Origin: CAXBCP01 sp963974055
GTDB taxonomy: Bacteria > Pseudomonadota > Alphaproteobacteria > MPNO01 > UBA830
Direction: 5' to 3'
Length of the DNA: 64,000 nt
Assembly: GCA_963974055.1 (NCBI GenBank)
Contig: CAXBCP010000004.1
Location: 1 to 64,000, forward strand
Positions within the stretch are counted from its first letter, which is position 1, and the number at the start of each line of letters is the position of its first letter. Shown in pieces: positions 1 to 7,164 of this stretch. Below the pieces are notes generated by a model, which ran no database searches, was not told the origin of the DNA, and saw only the letters and a program-made list of their open reading frames with translations. Position numbers and translations under genes: made by a program.

Positions 1-588
1 CTTCTTATCTCGCCGATTCTTGGGTTCCTCTTCGGCTGGGTGACCCATCGGATCACGAGCTTTGCTTTACGCGGTGCCCGTCCCAGCGCCAATCGGTATC
101 TTCGCGGGCTTCAATGGCTGACCACGGCGGCGCTGGCCTTCTCCCACGGCACGAATGATGCGCAGAAAGGCATGGGCATTATCGCCATGCTGCTGGTGCT
201 CGGCGGGGTCAGTGCCGAATTCTATGTGCCTTTTTGGGTTATCCTAGCCAGTGCAACGGCGATCACCCTCGGCACGCTCGCGGGCGGCTGGAGGATTGTT
301 AGAACACTTGGCTTCGGCATCTACAAGGTTCGGCCGATACACGCCCTGGACGCCCAGCTGACATCGGCCGGCGTGATCCTGGCCGTGTCTGCCATTGGGG
401 GGCCGGTATCGACCACCCAGGTGGTCAGCACCGCCATCATGGGCATCGGCGCTTCGGAACGGCCGAAGTCTGTCCGCTGGGGTACGGCCCAGCACATCGT
501 CGGCACATGGCTTATCACCATGCCGGGGGCTGCCGCCGTGTCGATCGGGATTTACTTCCTGATCCTACTGCTCGCACGAGTCGCTTAG
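1..588 (+). CDS. Inorganic phosphate transporter, PiT family (C-terminal part, cut by window edge)
   Basis: The reading frame is open from base 1, so the N-terminus lies outside the window; about 195 residues remain. PiT proteins are inner-membrane symporters taking up phosphate, often as a metal-phosphate complex. The fragment carries the second PiT signature: the stretch SHGTNDAQKGMG matches the family's GxNDxxKxxG loop. Several hydrophobic helices follow, and the protein ends in a last membrane helix. The DUF47 gene begins 60 nt downstream, the usual arrangement for PiT and its PhoU-like partner. Family assignment is secure; the transported ion form cannot be read from the sequence. Confidence 0.93.
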   Translation, partial: LLISPILGFLFGWVTHRITSFALRGARPSANRYLRGLQWLTTAALAFSHGTNDAQKGMGIIAMLLVLGGVSAEFYVPFWVILASATAITLGTLAGGWRIVRTLGFGIYKVRPIHALDAQLTSAGVILAVSAIGGPVSTTQVVSTAIMGIGASERPKSVRWGTAQHIVGTWLITMPGAAAVSIGIYFLILLLARVA

Positions 589-648
589 AAGGATGGAGCG
601 GCGCATGGCTCAGACAAGGAAGACGCAAGGGAGAACGAAGCAAGCGCG

Positions 649-1401
649 ATGACCGACACGTCCACATCACGATTTTCGCGACTCTTGAGCGCGATGTTTC
701 CCCGAATGCCCGACTTTCATGGCCTGCTCAACGATCAGTGCGATCTGGTCGTGCGCGCAATGGATGAGTTCGTCGCTTTCATGGAGACGGGAGATGCGGC
801 CAAGGCGAAGAAAGTGCGCCAGCTTGAGCACGAAGGCGACAAACTTAAAGCAAGAAATATTGACGTGCTCAACCGCTCTTTTTCAACCCCATTCGACCGC
901 GAGGATATCTACCGAGCGATTACGACCATCGACGAAGGGCTCAACTACGCCAAAACAACAGTGCGCGAGATGGAAGTCCTTGGAATAGAGCCTGACACGC
1001 ATATGCTCGAGATTGCCAGGCTCCTGCATCAGGGTGCGAAAGCACTGCAAACCGGCTTCGCTAGGCTGAAGGCGAACCCTCTTGCCGCGGAGCGCGACGC
1101 AGCCGCGGTCCGCAAGACCGAGCGTCAGACCGAGAAGGTCTATCGCAAAGCCATCGCGGAGCTGTTCGACCCGGAACACTATGCCCAGGCGCTCGCCGAA
1201 CGGCGAAGGGAACCAGGGGACGATCTCGAACTGTTGTTGGAACCCATGGATCAGGCGGGATGCAGCTCGGTCGCGAAGGGACTTTCCTTTGTCATGGAGG
1301 CGTTGAAGCGGCGGGAAATTTATCGCCACCTCTCCAATGCAGCCGATCATCTCGCACATGCGGGAGACATCCTGCACGACATCGTCGTGAAGACCGCCTG
1401 A
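649..1401 (+). CDS. DUF47 family (PhoU-like) partner of PiT transporter
   Basis: A 250-residue all-helical soluble protein of the DUF47/TIGR00153 family, distantly related to PhoU. These proteins are almost always encoded next to a PiT transporter and are thought to modulate it. Visible features are acidic, metal-coordinating-like helices, for example EHEGDKLKARN near residues 65-75 and DREDIYRAITTIDEGL near residues 82-97, typical of the family's ExxxD repeats. Length is slightly above the usual 210-230. It follows the PiT gene by 60 nt on the same strand, so both are probably one transcript. The biochemical role is inferred from context. Confidence 0.9.
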   Translation: MTDTSTSRFSRLLSAMFPRMPDFHGLLNDQCDLVVRAMDEFVAFMETGDAAKAKKVRQLEHEGDKLKARNIDVLNRSFSTPFDREDIYRAITTIDEGLNYAKTTVREMEVLGIEPDTHMLEIARLLHQGAKALQTGFARLKANPLAAERDAAAVRKTERQTEKVYRKAIAELFDPEHYAQALAERRREPGDDLELLLEPMDQAGCSSVAKGLSFVMEALKRREIYRHLSNAADHLAHAGDILHDIVVKTA

Positions 1402-1435
1402 GCCGCGGCATACTCAAAAAAATGGGGTTTGGAAA

Positions 1436-2224
1436 ATGAGCAAGAAGGCCAAGACGAGCGATAAGTCCTCGCCCGAGGGGTACAAACAGAGTCTGCACCA
1501 ACTTCAAGTGGAACTGGTCAAGCTGCAGAGGCATCTGATAAAGAACGATCTTCAGATTCTCATTCTTTTCGAAGGCCGCGATGCTGCGGGCAAAGACGGT
1601 GTCATTAAACGAATTATGGAGCATTTGAGCCCGCGCGAGACCCGCGTCGTCGCGCTTGGAAAACCTTCCGACCGGGATCGCCATTCCTGGTATTTCCAGC
1701 GATATGTTCCTTATCTGCCATCTACCCAGGAAATGGTACTGATGAACCGCAGTTGGTACAACCGCGCCGGCGTCGAGCGGGTGATGGGTTATAGCAGTGA
1801 CGACCAAGTTCAGGATTTCATGAAATCCGTGCTTCCCTTCGAGCACATGCTGGTGGACGACGGGATACAGCTCTTCAAATATTATCTGGATATCTCAAAA
1901 GAAGAGCAGAAACGCCGACTCAAGGATCGTCGCATCGATCCACTTAAGCAGTGGAAGATCAGTCCGATCGACAAAGTCGCGATCAAGCATTGGGACGATT
2001 ACAGCGCCGCCCGCAACGAAATGTTCGAGCGCACCCACAATGAGATCACGCCCTGGTATGTGGTTCGGGCCGACGACAAAAGGCAAGCCCGGCTCAATGT
2101 CATCCGTCATCTCATGTCGCTGGTTGACTGTCCCGACAAGGCCGAGCACGTCGCCGATCCCGATCCAGAGGTCGTCTTCACATATGACGCCAAACATCTG
2201 GAAAACGGCGCAATAGCCAAATAG
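1436..2224 (+). CDS. ppk2: Polyphosphate kinase 2 (PPK2)
   Basis: A 262-residue PPK2-family kinase, which transfers phosphate between polyphosphate and nucleoside di- or monophosphates. The Walker A loop reads FEGRDAAGKDG (about residues 43-53), followed by the conserved RNRSWYNRAGVE-type segment, here MNRSWYNRAGVERVMGY, and a lid with KRRLKDRRIDPLKQWK. Length and the single kinase domain fit class I PPK2, which mainly makes nucleoside triphosphates from polyP. The residue before RSWYNR is Asn where I expect Asp in many homologues. It lies 34 nt after the DUF47 gene and faces ppk1 across a 350-nt gap, forming a phosphate-uptake and polyP-turnover locus. Confidence 0.93.
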   Translation: MSKKAKTSDKSSPEGYKQSLHQLQVELVKLQRHLIKNDLQILILFEGRDAAGKDGVIKRIMEHLSPRETRVVALGKPSDRDRHSWYFQRYVPYLPSTQEMVLMNRSWYNRAGVERVMGYSSDDQVQDFMKSVLPFEHMLVDDGIQLFKYYLDISKEEQKRRLKDRRIDPLKQWKISPIDKVAIKHWDDYSAARNEMFERTHNEITPWYVVRADDKRQARLNVIRHLMSLVDCPDKAEHVADPDPEVVFTYDAKHLENGAIAK

Positions 2225-2574
2225 CGATCTGTGGCTATGTGAAGCCCCAATGTGCTGCTGTTCAGGTAAACCAGCCCCGTGACTGGTGCGACCTTGTCGT
2301 GCGTGTCTGCCGTCCTCAGACGTCCGCTATGCGGCAGACGACCTTATTGCCTGGCTTATTGTCCGAATCCGGGCTCTCAGGGGACGTCGACATGAAGTAC
2401 TCGAGCTTGCCACCGGGCGGGCTTTCCAAGTACTGAGGACGTGGGCGCTCCGAGTCTGATGCAGATCCTCTCTATAATCTCGCACATTCCTCGCCCAGAA
2501 GGTTTAGCGAATTCCTGCTTTTCGCCAGCGTCTTGTTTTTTCTTCGGCGGTTGAGAGCCGTCGGGCCAGTGTGC
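2225..2574. other. Intergenic gap between convergent ppk2 and ppk1
   Basis: No convincing gene is visible in these 350 nt. An 8-bp inverted repeat (GTCTGCCG at 2305-2312, CGGCAGAC at 2332-2339) lies between the convergent ends and could form a hairpin, but it has no T-run, so a terminator role is only possible. Confidence 0.5.
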
Positions 2575-4914
2575 CTATTTCTTTCTATTCGTATTCTTGT
2601 GCTTTTTCTTGAGCGCGCTGCCACGTCCCGACAGACTCGGATTTGTCATTAGGTAGTGCTGGGAAGAAAACGGTTTCTTGCCTGTCTCGCGCCGTGCGTA
2701 GCTGCCGTCCGCCCCCATCAGCCAGCAATTGGTGTCATCATTCAGGCTGGACCAAAGTATCCGGTCGACGATCTGCCGCCGCACCGTGGAGTTTTCAATA
2801 GGTACCAGGGTTTCCACCCGGCCGTCCAAGTTGCGTGGCATCCAGTCCGCCGAAGATATAAAAATCTCCGCGCGGCGAGAGGTTATGCCGTGGCCGGCCG
2901 CGAAACAGATAATCCGGCTGTGTTCAAGAAAACGGCCCACGATGCTTCGGACCACGATATTTTCCGATAGCCCAGGTACGCCAGGTCGAAGACAGCAGAT
3001 TCCCCGGATGATCAACTCGACCGGGACGCCTGCGCGAGAGGCTCTGTAAAGCCTGTCGATTATGTCGGGATCGACAAGCGAGTTCATCTTGACGAGAATC
3101 CCCGCAGGTTTTTGTGCCCTGGCATTGGCGATCTCGACATCGATCAAGCGATAAAGTTCCTCTCGCATATTCAGCGGCGACACGAATAGCTTTTCAAGAT
3201 TTTCCGGTGTTGCCGAACCGGTCATATAATTGAACAGTGTAGCCGCGTCGCGGCACAGGGACGGGTTGCAAGTAAAGAATGACAGGTCGGTGTATATTTT
3301 AGCGGTGATCGGATGGTAATTGCCGGTACCGAAATGCACATAGGATCTGAGCCGCCGGTTTTCCTTCCGCACGACGAACGACACTTTTGCATGGGTCTTA
3401 AGGTTTACGAACCCGTACACTACTTGAACTCCTGCGTGTTCGAGATCGCGCGCCCAGCGAATATTTCTTTCTTCGTCGAAACGTGCTTTGAGTTCCACCA
3501 GCGCGGTCACCGTTTTGCCTGATTCAGCGGCGGAGATCAGCGCTTCGATGATCGGCGAATCCTCGCTTGTGCGGTAAAGGGTCTGCTTGATGGCGACGAC
3601 ATCTGGATCTTCTGCCGCCTGTCGTAGAAACTGCACGACGACGTCGAAACTCTCATACGGATGGTGGACGAGAAGATCTTTCTGCCGGATCGCTGCAAAG
3701 CAGTCCCCCCGATGGTCCCTGATACGTTCGGGAAATCGCGCCCGAAACGGTTTGAACATCAGATCCGGCCGGTCTTCGGTGATAATTTCCGCAACGTCGA
3801 CCAGAGAGACGAGACCCAATATCGCGAATACGTCCTCGTCGCGGACTTTCAGCCGGTGTTGCAGGAATTCCTGCATTTCGTCTGGCAAATACGCGTCCAT
3901 TGCCAGACGGATGACCGATCCTCGTCGGCGTTCGCGCAGGGCTTCTTCGTATTGACGAACCAAATCCTCGGCTTCCTCTTCGACTTCGATATCGCAATCG
4001 CGGATGATCTGGAAAACGCCCCAATACAGAATTTTGAAGCCGGGGAATAATTTGCCCAGAAAAAGGGAGATGATCTGTTCCATCTCGAGATACCGGATCT
4101 TCCGGCCGGACAGGCGAACGAAGCGCGGCAAGCCTTGGGGAATCGTGATCAGACCAACCAGCGGTTCATCTTCATTCTTCTTCTCCATCATCAGGGCCAT
4201 TGTGAAGCCTAAACTCGGGAGAAAAGGGAACGGGTGCGCCGGGTCGATCGCCACCGGTGTCAGGACCGAAAAGACTTCACCCATGAAGTACCGTTCGAGC
4301 CATTTTAAATCCTTGGCGGATAGGGACTCCGGCGACACAATATTTATTCCGGCCTTTTGCAACGATTCTCGAAGTTCCGCCCAGCGGATCTGTTGCCGGT
4401 CCATAAAATCGACGGTGCGTTCGTTTACGGCCCGCAGTTGTTGTTTAGGGGGCAACCCGTCGGCGCTGCGGGCAGTCACGCCGGCACGGACCTGGCCTTT
4501 CAGGCCGGCGACACGAATGGCGAAGAATTCGTTAAGGTTGTTGTCTGAAATCGACAGAAAACGAAGGCGTTCCAGAAGCGGATGATCGGGGTTGGATGCC
4601 TCTTCAAGTACGCGTTCATTGAAATCGAGCCAGGAAAGTTCTCTGTTCACAAACCGCCGCGCCGCTCGAATCGTCGGCGGTTTCGCTGTAATTGCAGTGA
4701 CAGAAGATGGCATTGCCTCGATTTCAGTCTCTGAATGCGGAAACTTTATGATGTCTGCCGCTGCATTCGCGCTCGGCTTCTTGGGTTCTGTCTGAGGCTC
4801 CAGCCCGTCAGAGTCAAACACCGGACAGCGCGTTTCACCTTGTGCCGATCCCGTGCGGGTGGCTGCATGATGATCGGGTGCGGCCTTGATAAACTCCGAT
4901 GAATTCGCATTCAT
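2575..4914 (-). CDS. ppk1: Polyphosphate kinase 1 (PPK1)
   Basis: A 779-residue PPK1, the membrane-associated enzyme that polymerises the ATP gamma-phosphate into polyphosphate. The classical N-terminal signature FVNRELSWLDFNERVLEEA starts near residue 87. The two catalytic histidine motifs are present: LKTHAKVSFVVRKE (phosphorylated His) and FLEHSRIICF. The typical protein has about 690-740 residues; the excess is an N-terminal extension of about 85 low-complexity residues, so a downstream start is possible, plus a Lys-rich C-terminal tail (KKKHKNTNRKK). It is convergent with ppk2. Confidence 0.95.
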   Translation of the reverse strand: MNANSSEFIKAAPDHHAATRTGSAQGETRCPVFDSDGLEPQTEPKKPSANAAADIIKFPHSETEIEAMPSSVTAITAKPPTIRAARRFVNRELSWLDFNERVLEEASNPDHPLLERLRFLSISDNNLNEFFAIRVAGLKGQVRAGVTARSADGLPPKQQLRAVNERTVDFMDRQQIRWAELRESLQKAGINIVSPESLSAKDLKWLERYFMGEVFSVLTPVAIDPAHPFPFLPSLGFTMALMMEKKNEDEPLVGLITIPQGLPRFVRLSGRKIRYLEMEQIISLFLGKLFPGFKILYWGVFQIIRDCDIEVEEEAEDLVRQYEEALRERRRGSVIRLAMDAYLPDEMQEFLQHRLKVRDEDVFAILGLVSLVDVAEIITEDRPDLMFKPFRARFPERIRDHRGDCFAAIRQKDLLVHHPYESFDVVVQFLRQAAEDPDVVAIKQTLYRTSEDSPIIEALISAAESGKTVTALVELKARFDEERNIRWARDLEHAGVQVVYGFVNLKTHAKVSFVVRKENRRLRSYVHFGTGNYHPITAKIYTDLSFFTCNPSLCRDAATLFNYMTGSATPENLEKLFVSPLNMREELYRLIDVEIANARAQKPAGILVKMNSLVDPDIIDRLYRASRAGVPVELIIRGICCLRPGVPGLSENIVVRSIVGRFLEHSRIICFAAGHGITSRRAEIFISSADWMPRNLDGRVETLVPIENSTVRRQIVDRILWSSLNDDTNCWLMGADGSYARRETGKKPFSSQHYLMTNPSLSGRGSALKKKHKNTNRKK

Positions 4915-5136
4915 ATTCGTTCTTTCGAAAATCGCATGTAATGCTACTCCCGTCCCGGTTTCATCATCTCAATCGGACGATGCGCAGGCGCTGTTCTCGA
5001 TCGAGGCCGCCTAGGGAGACGTCAGAGTTCATCGTTTGAGCACCCCTCCCCAGCGGTGAGACAGCGGATCGACACATCTCAGCGTGCCAATCCTCAGCAC
5101 TTGCAGTTCCAATTAGACGGTCCGGGGAGAGATTCG

Positions 5137-5751
5137 TTACAGTTCGGGAGGGTTTTGCTCGATTTTGGCGCGAAGTTCGTCGCTGTAGCTGCAGCCGCAA
5201 TCGAGATAGCCATGGATAGGGCAGGTCCGGCAGGTTTCTTCCAGCCGCTGCCGCAAGGCTTGGCGGGCACGATGTAATCGCACCCGCAGATTGCTCTCGG
5301 AGATACTGAGCGTTTCCGCGATGCTTTCGCGGGATTCTCCGGTCAGGTCGGCTCTCCAGAGAATGTCCGCATATTCCGGTTTCAATGTCGGAAGCAGCTT
5401 GTAGAGGCACGCGCAGACGATGACATCTAGATATTCATCGTCGTTACCGAAAAAACCCGCAGTCTCCAGATCGTGGTAATTCGTCTCGGATTCGCGCCTT
5501 TTCCCCTGCGCACGAAAATAATCGATCAGGGTCGTCTCCAATACCCGGCGCATCCAGCCGCGCAACTTCTCCGTATCGCGAACATCGCCAATCCGTCTGA
5601 GAACCTTAACATAAAAGTTCTGCAGGACGTCGGCTGCCTCATCCCGATTGCCAAGCCGGCGTGTTAGATAGCGCAGCATTTCATGCTGGTTTTCCACCAT
5701 CACAGTATGCACAGATTCGTCCGGCGATTTGCTCTCTGTACCCTGAGTCAT
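5137..5751 (-). CDS. ECF-type RNA polymerase sigma factor with Cys-rich C-terminal tail (CorE-like)
   Basis: A 204-residue sigma-70 family protein with regions 2 (LGNRDEAADVLQNFYVKVLRR; WMRRVLETTLIDYFR) and 4 (ESRESIAETLSISESNLRVRLHRARQAL). After region 4 there is an extra tail with CxxCxxHx4CxC, that is C174, C177, H180, C185 and C187. Known CorE-type ECF sigmas from myxobacteria use a C-terminal Cys-rich domain to sense copper or cadmium/zinc directly, without an anti-sigma factor. No anti-sigma gene adjoins this one and a P1B metal ATPase locus follows, so a metal-sensing role is likely by inference. The RBS AAGGAGAG lies just before the ATG. A decayed copy of its 3' end sits at 12490-12556. 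Confidence 0.88.
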   Translation of the reverse strand: MTQGTESKSPDESVHTVMVENQHEMLRYLTRRLGNRDEAADVLQNFYVKVLRRIGDVRDTEKLRGWMRRVLETTLIDYFRAQGKRRESETNYHDLETAGFFGNDDEYLDVIVCACLYKLLPTLKPEYADILWRADLTGESRESIAETLSISESNLRVRLHRARQALRQRLEETCRTCPIHGYLDCGCSYSDELRAKIEQNPPEL

Positions 5752-6116
5752 GTCTGCTCTCCTTAGCGAAACAAAGAAAATTTATCGCCGGTGCAACAAC
5801 AACTTTCCCATCGCCACCGAACGCACACCGAACGCGTATAGCTTACGCCTCTCGGATCTCAACTGTAACGAAAGCCAACATCCACCGTCTTTAATACCAA
5901 CGGCGCAGGAGACCGGAGAAATGGAAGTGGTCCGGCTATCACCGAACTGAAGCGACAGTCAATTATATAGGTGCACGATCAATGATTGTTAGGGATTTAG
6001 GCGACCGTCCAAAAAAGTTCGGCATTCTTGATCGAGATTAACGGAAGCGGCTCTATGAGTGAGAGCCTGTAACCAAAACGCGGAAAATCTGACAAATCAT
6101 AACAAAGGAGACGGGC
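5752..6116. promoter_or_regulatory. Divergent intergenic region between ECF sigma and CCCG-protein genes
   Basis: A 365-nt AT-richer stretch without a credible gene, between divergently read genes. It must hold promoters for both sides, but I could not assign -35 and -10 boxes. It ends in a good Shine-Dalgarno sequence, AAAGGAGA, before the ATG at 6117. Confidence 0.5.
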
Positions 6117-6332
6117 ATGGATACTAAACCATCGACAAAAGAACCATCGGCTTCGGTCGGTAACACAAAGGATCGTTCGACCGCCAGTGGCGGAACGTCT
6201 TGCTGCTGTGGTCCGCGCAATACCGCGAAGGAGGCACCGTCGACAGCGCCCGACAAGGTCACTGCGGAGGCAAAACCCGCGCTTGTCCGGGAGGCAGCTC
6301 AGGACAAATCGAGGGGCTGCTGCTGCGGATGA
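6117..6332 (+). CDS. Small Cys-rich protein with two CCCG motifs
   Basis: A 71-residue hydrophilic protein with no signal peptide and a strong RBS (AAAGGAGACGGGC before ATG). It is rich in Ser, Thr, Lys and Ala and has two Cys clusters, TSCCCGPR in the middle and GCCCG at the extreme C-terminus. The six cysteines in two CCCG units suggest a thiol metal-binding site, as in small metallochaperones or metallothioneins. I do not recognise a named family. Position between the Cys-tailed sigma factor and the metal ATPase genes supports a metal-related role (inference). Confidence 0.6.
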   Translation: MDTKPSTKEPSASVGNTKDRSTASGGTSCCCGPRNTAKEAPSTAPDKVTAEAKPALVREAAQDKSRGCCCG

Positions 6333-6362
6333 GGGGATCTGGTAAATGGTCGCGAAACCTAA

Positions 6363-6572
6363 TCCGGCGACAAAAGCGATGTCGGGGAAACAACTCACCG
6401 GACGATCCAGTATGGATCCGCTCGACTGCCAAGTCGATCTCTCGCAGCGGTCGATACTGCCTGGGGACACCCCCAGGAAGCGCGCCGGCTTGCGGTCACG
6501 CTCCTGGACTTCAAGTGCGAACCCACCCTGGATGCGCCCCGCTTCGAACGCCCGGCGAATCTGAATTATTAG
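6363..6572 (+). pseudogene. Possible remnant of a coding sequence (C-terminal end only)
   Basis: The frame ending in TAG at 6570-6572 is open from 6363 but has no start codon with an RBS. Its last 40 codons read like natural protein (EARRLAVTLLDFKCEPTL, ending ERPANLNY), unlike the flanking part. This may be the 3' end of a gene whose front was lost. I cannot name the family, and a chance open frame is not excluded. Confidence 0.25.
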
Positions 6573-6588
6573 GAAAAGGGAGTGAGCG

Positions 6589-6765
6589 ATGGCTTGGCTG
6601 GCAGAGAACTGGGTTTGGGTCCTGATCGGAATCGCGTTCGTCGCGATGCATCTTTTCGGGCACGGCGGCCATGGCGGTCACGGAGGTCACAGTGGGGGCG
6701 GTGAATCGAGCCGGCGCCCGAGAAATGAAAACGAGACGGATCGGTCCGGGCAGCACCGGCACTGA
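6589..6765 (+). CDS. DUF2933-type small His-rich membrane protein
   Basis: A 58-residue protein: one N-terminal membrane helix (WVWVLIGIAFVAMHLF) followed by a His/Gly run, HGGHGGHGGHSGGG, and a charged tail ending QHRH. This matches the DUF2933 pattern of a membrane helix ending in HLF/M then HGGHGGH repeats, commonly found beside copper ATPases and multicopper oxidases. An RBS-like GGGAG lies just upstream of the ATG. A periplasmic or cytosolic metal-binding tail is inferred from the histidines. Confidence 0.75.
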   Translation: MAWLAENWVWVLIGIAFVAMHLFGHGGHGGHGGHSGGGESSRRPRNENETDRSGQHRH

Positions 6766-6869
6766 CGCATCGTTTGACTAGCTCCGATTGCCGGCGCGCC
6801 GTCGGATGAAGCCAGACAGGATTCTCACGCGCGCCGGATCAGAGGAAGCGGATCAAAACGGCGAAATGA

Positions 6870-7142
6870 ATGATGAAGATCATGCTGAACACGAAGCTCG
6901 TCACATGGGCGTTGGGGATCTGGACAAGCATCACATTCGTGGTTTGCGTGATCTACGGTCTTGTGACACCGCAGAGCCTTCATATGAGCGCATTTCTTGA
7001 GCAGGTCCTGCCGGCCTTCAAATGGCTGACGTGGTGGGGTTTCCTGCTTGGTCTGACCGAAAGCTTCCTTTACGGCGCCTACGCCGGGCTCGTGTTCTGC
7101 CCGGTTTACAACTGGCTGCACCGGCGCTGGGGCGCGACATGA
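6870..7142 (+). CDS. DUF5676-type small integral membrane protein
   Basis: A 90-residue protein with two or three hydrophobic helices: TWALGIWTSITFVVCVIYGL, then WLTWWGFLLGLTESFLYGAY and the following YAGLVFCPVYNWL. The pattern matches DUF5676 membrane proteins, which often sit directly before heavy-metal P-type ATPases. Here the ATPase gene starts 22 nt downstream. Molecular function is unknown. The start MMKIM is chosen because no better ATG with an RBS precedes it. Confidence 0.75.
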   Translation: MMKIMLNTKLVTWALGIWTSITFVVCVIYGLVTPQSLHMSAFLEQVLPAFKWLTWWGFLLGLTESFLYGAYAGLVFCPVYNWLHRRWGAT

Positions 7143-7164
7143 AAAACAATACAAGGATCGATTT

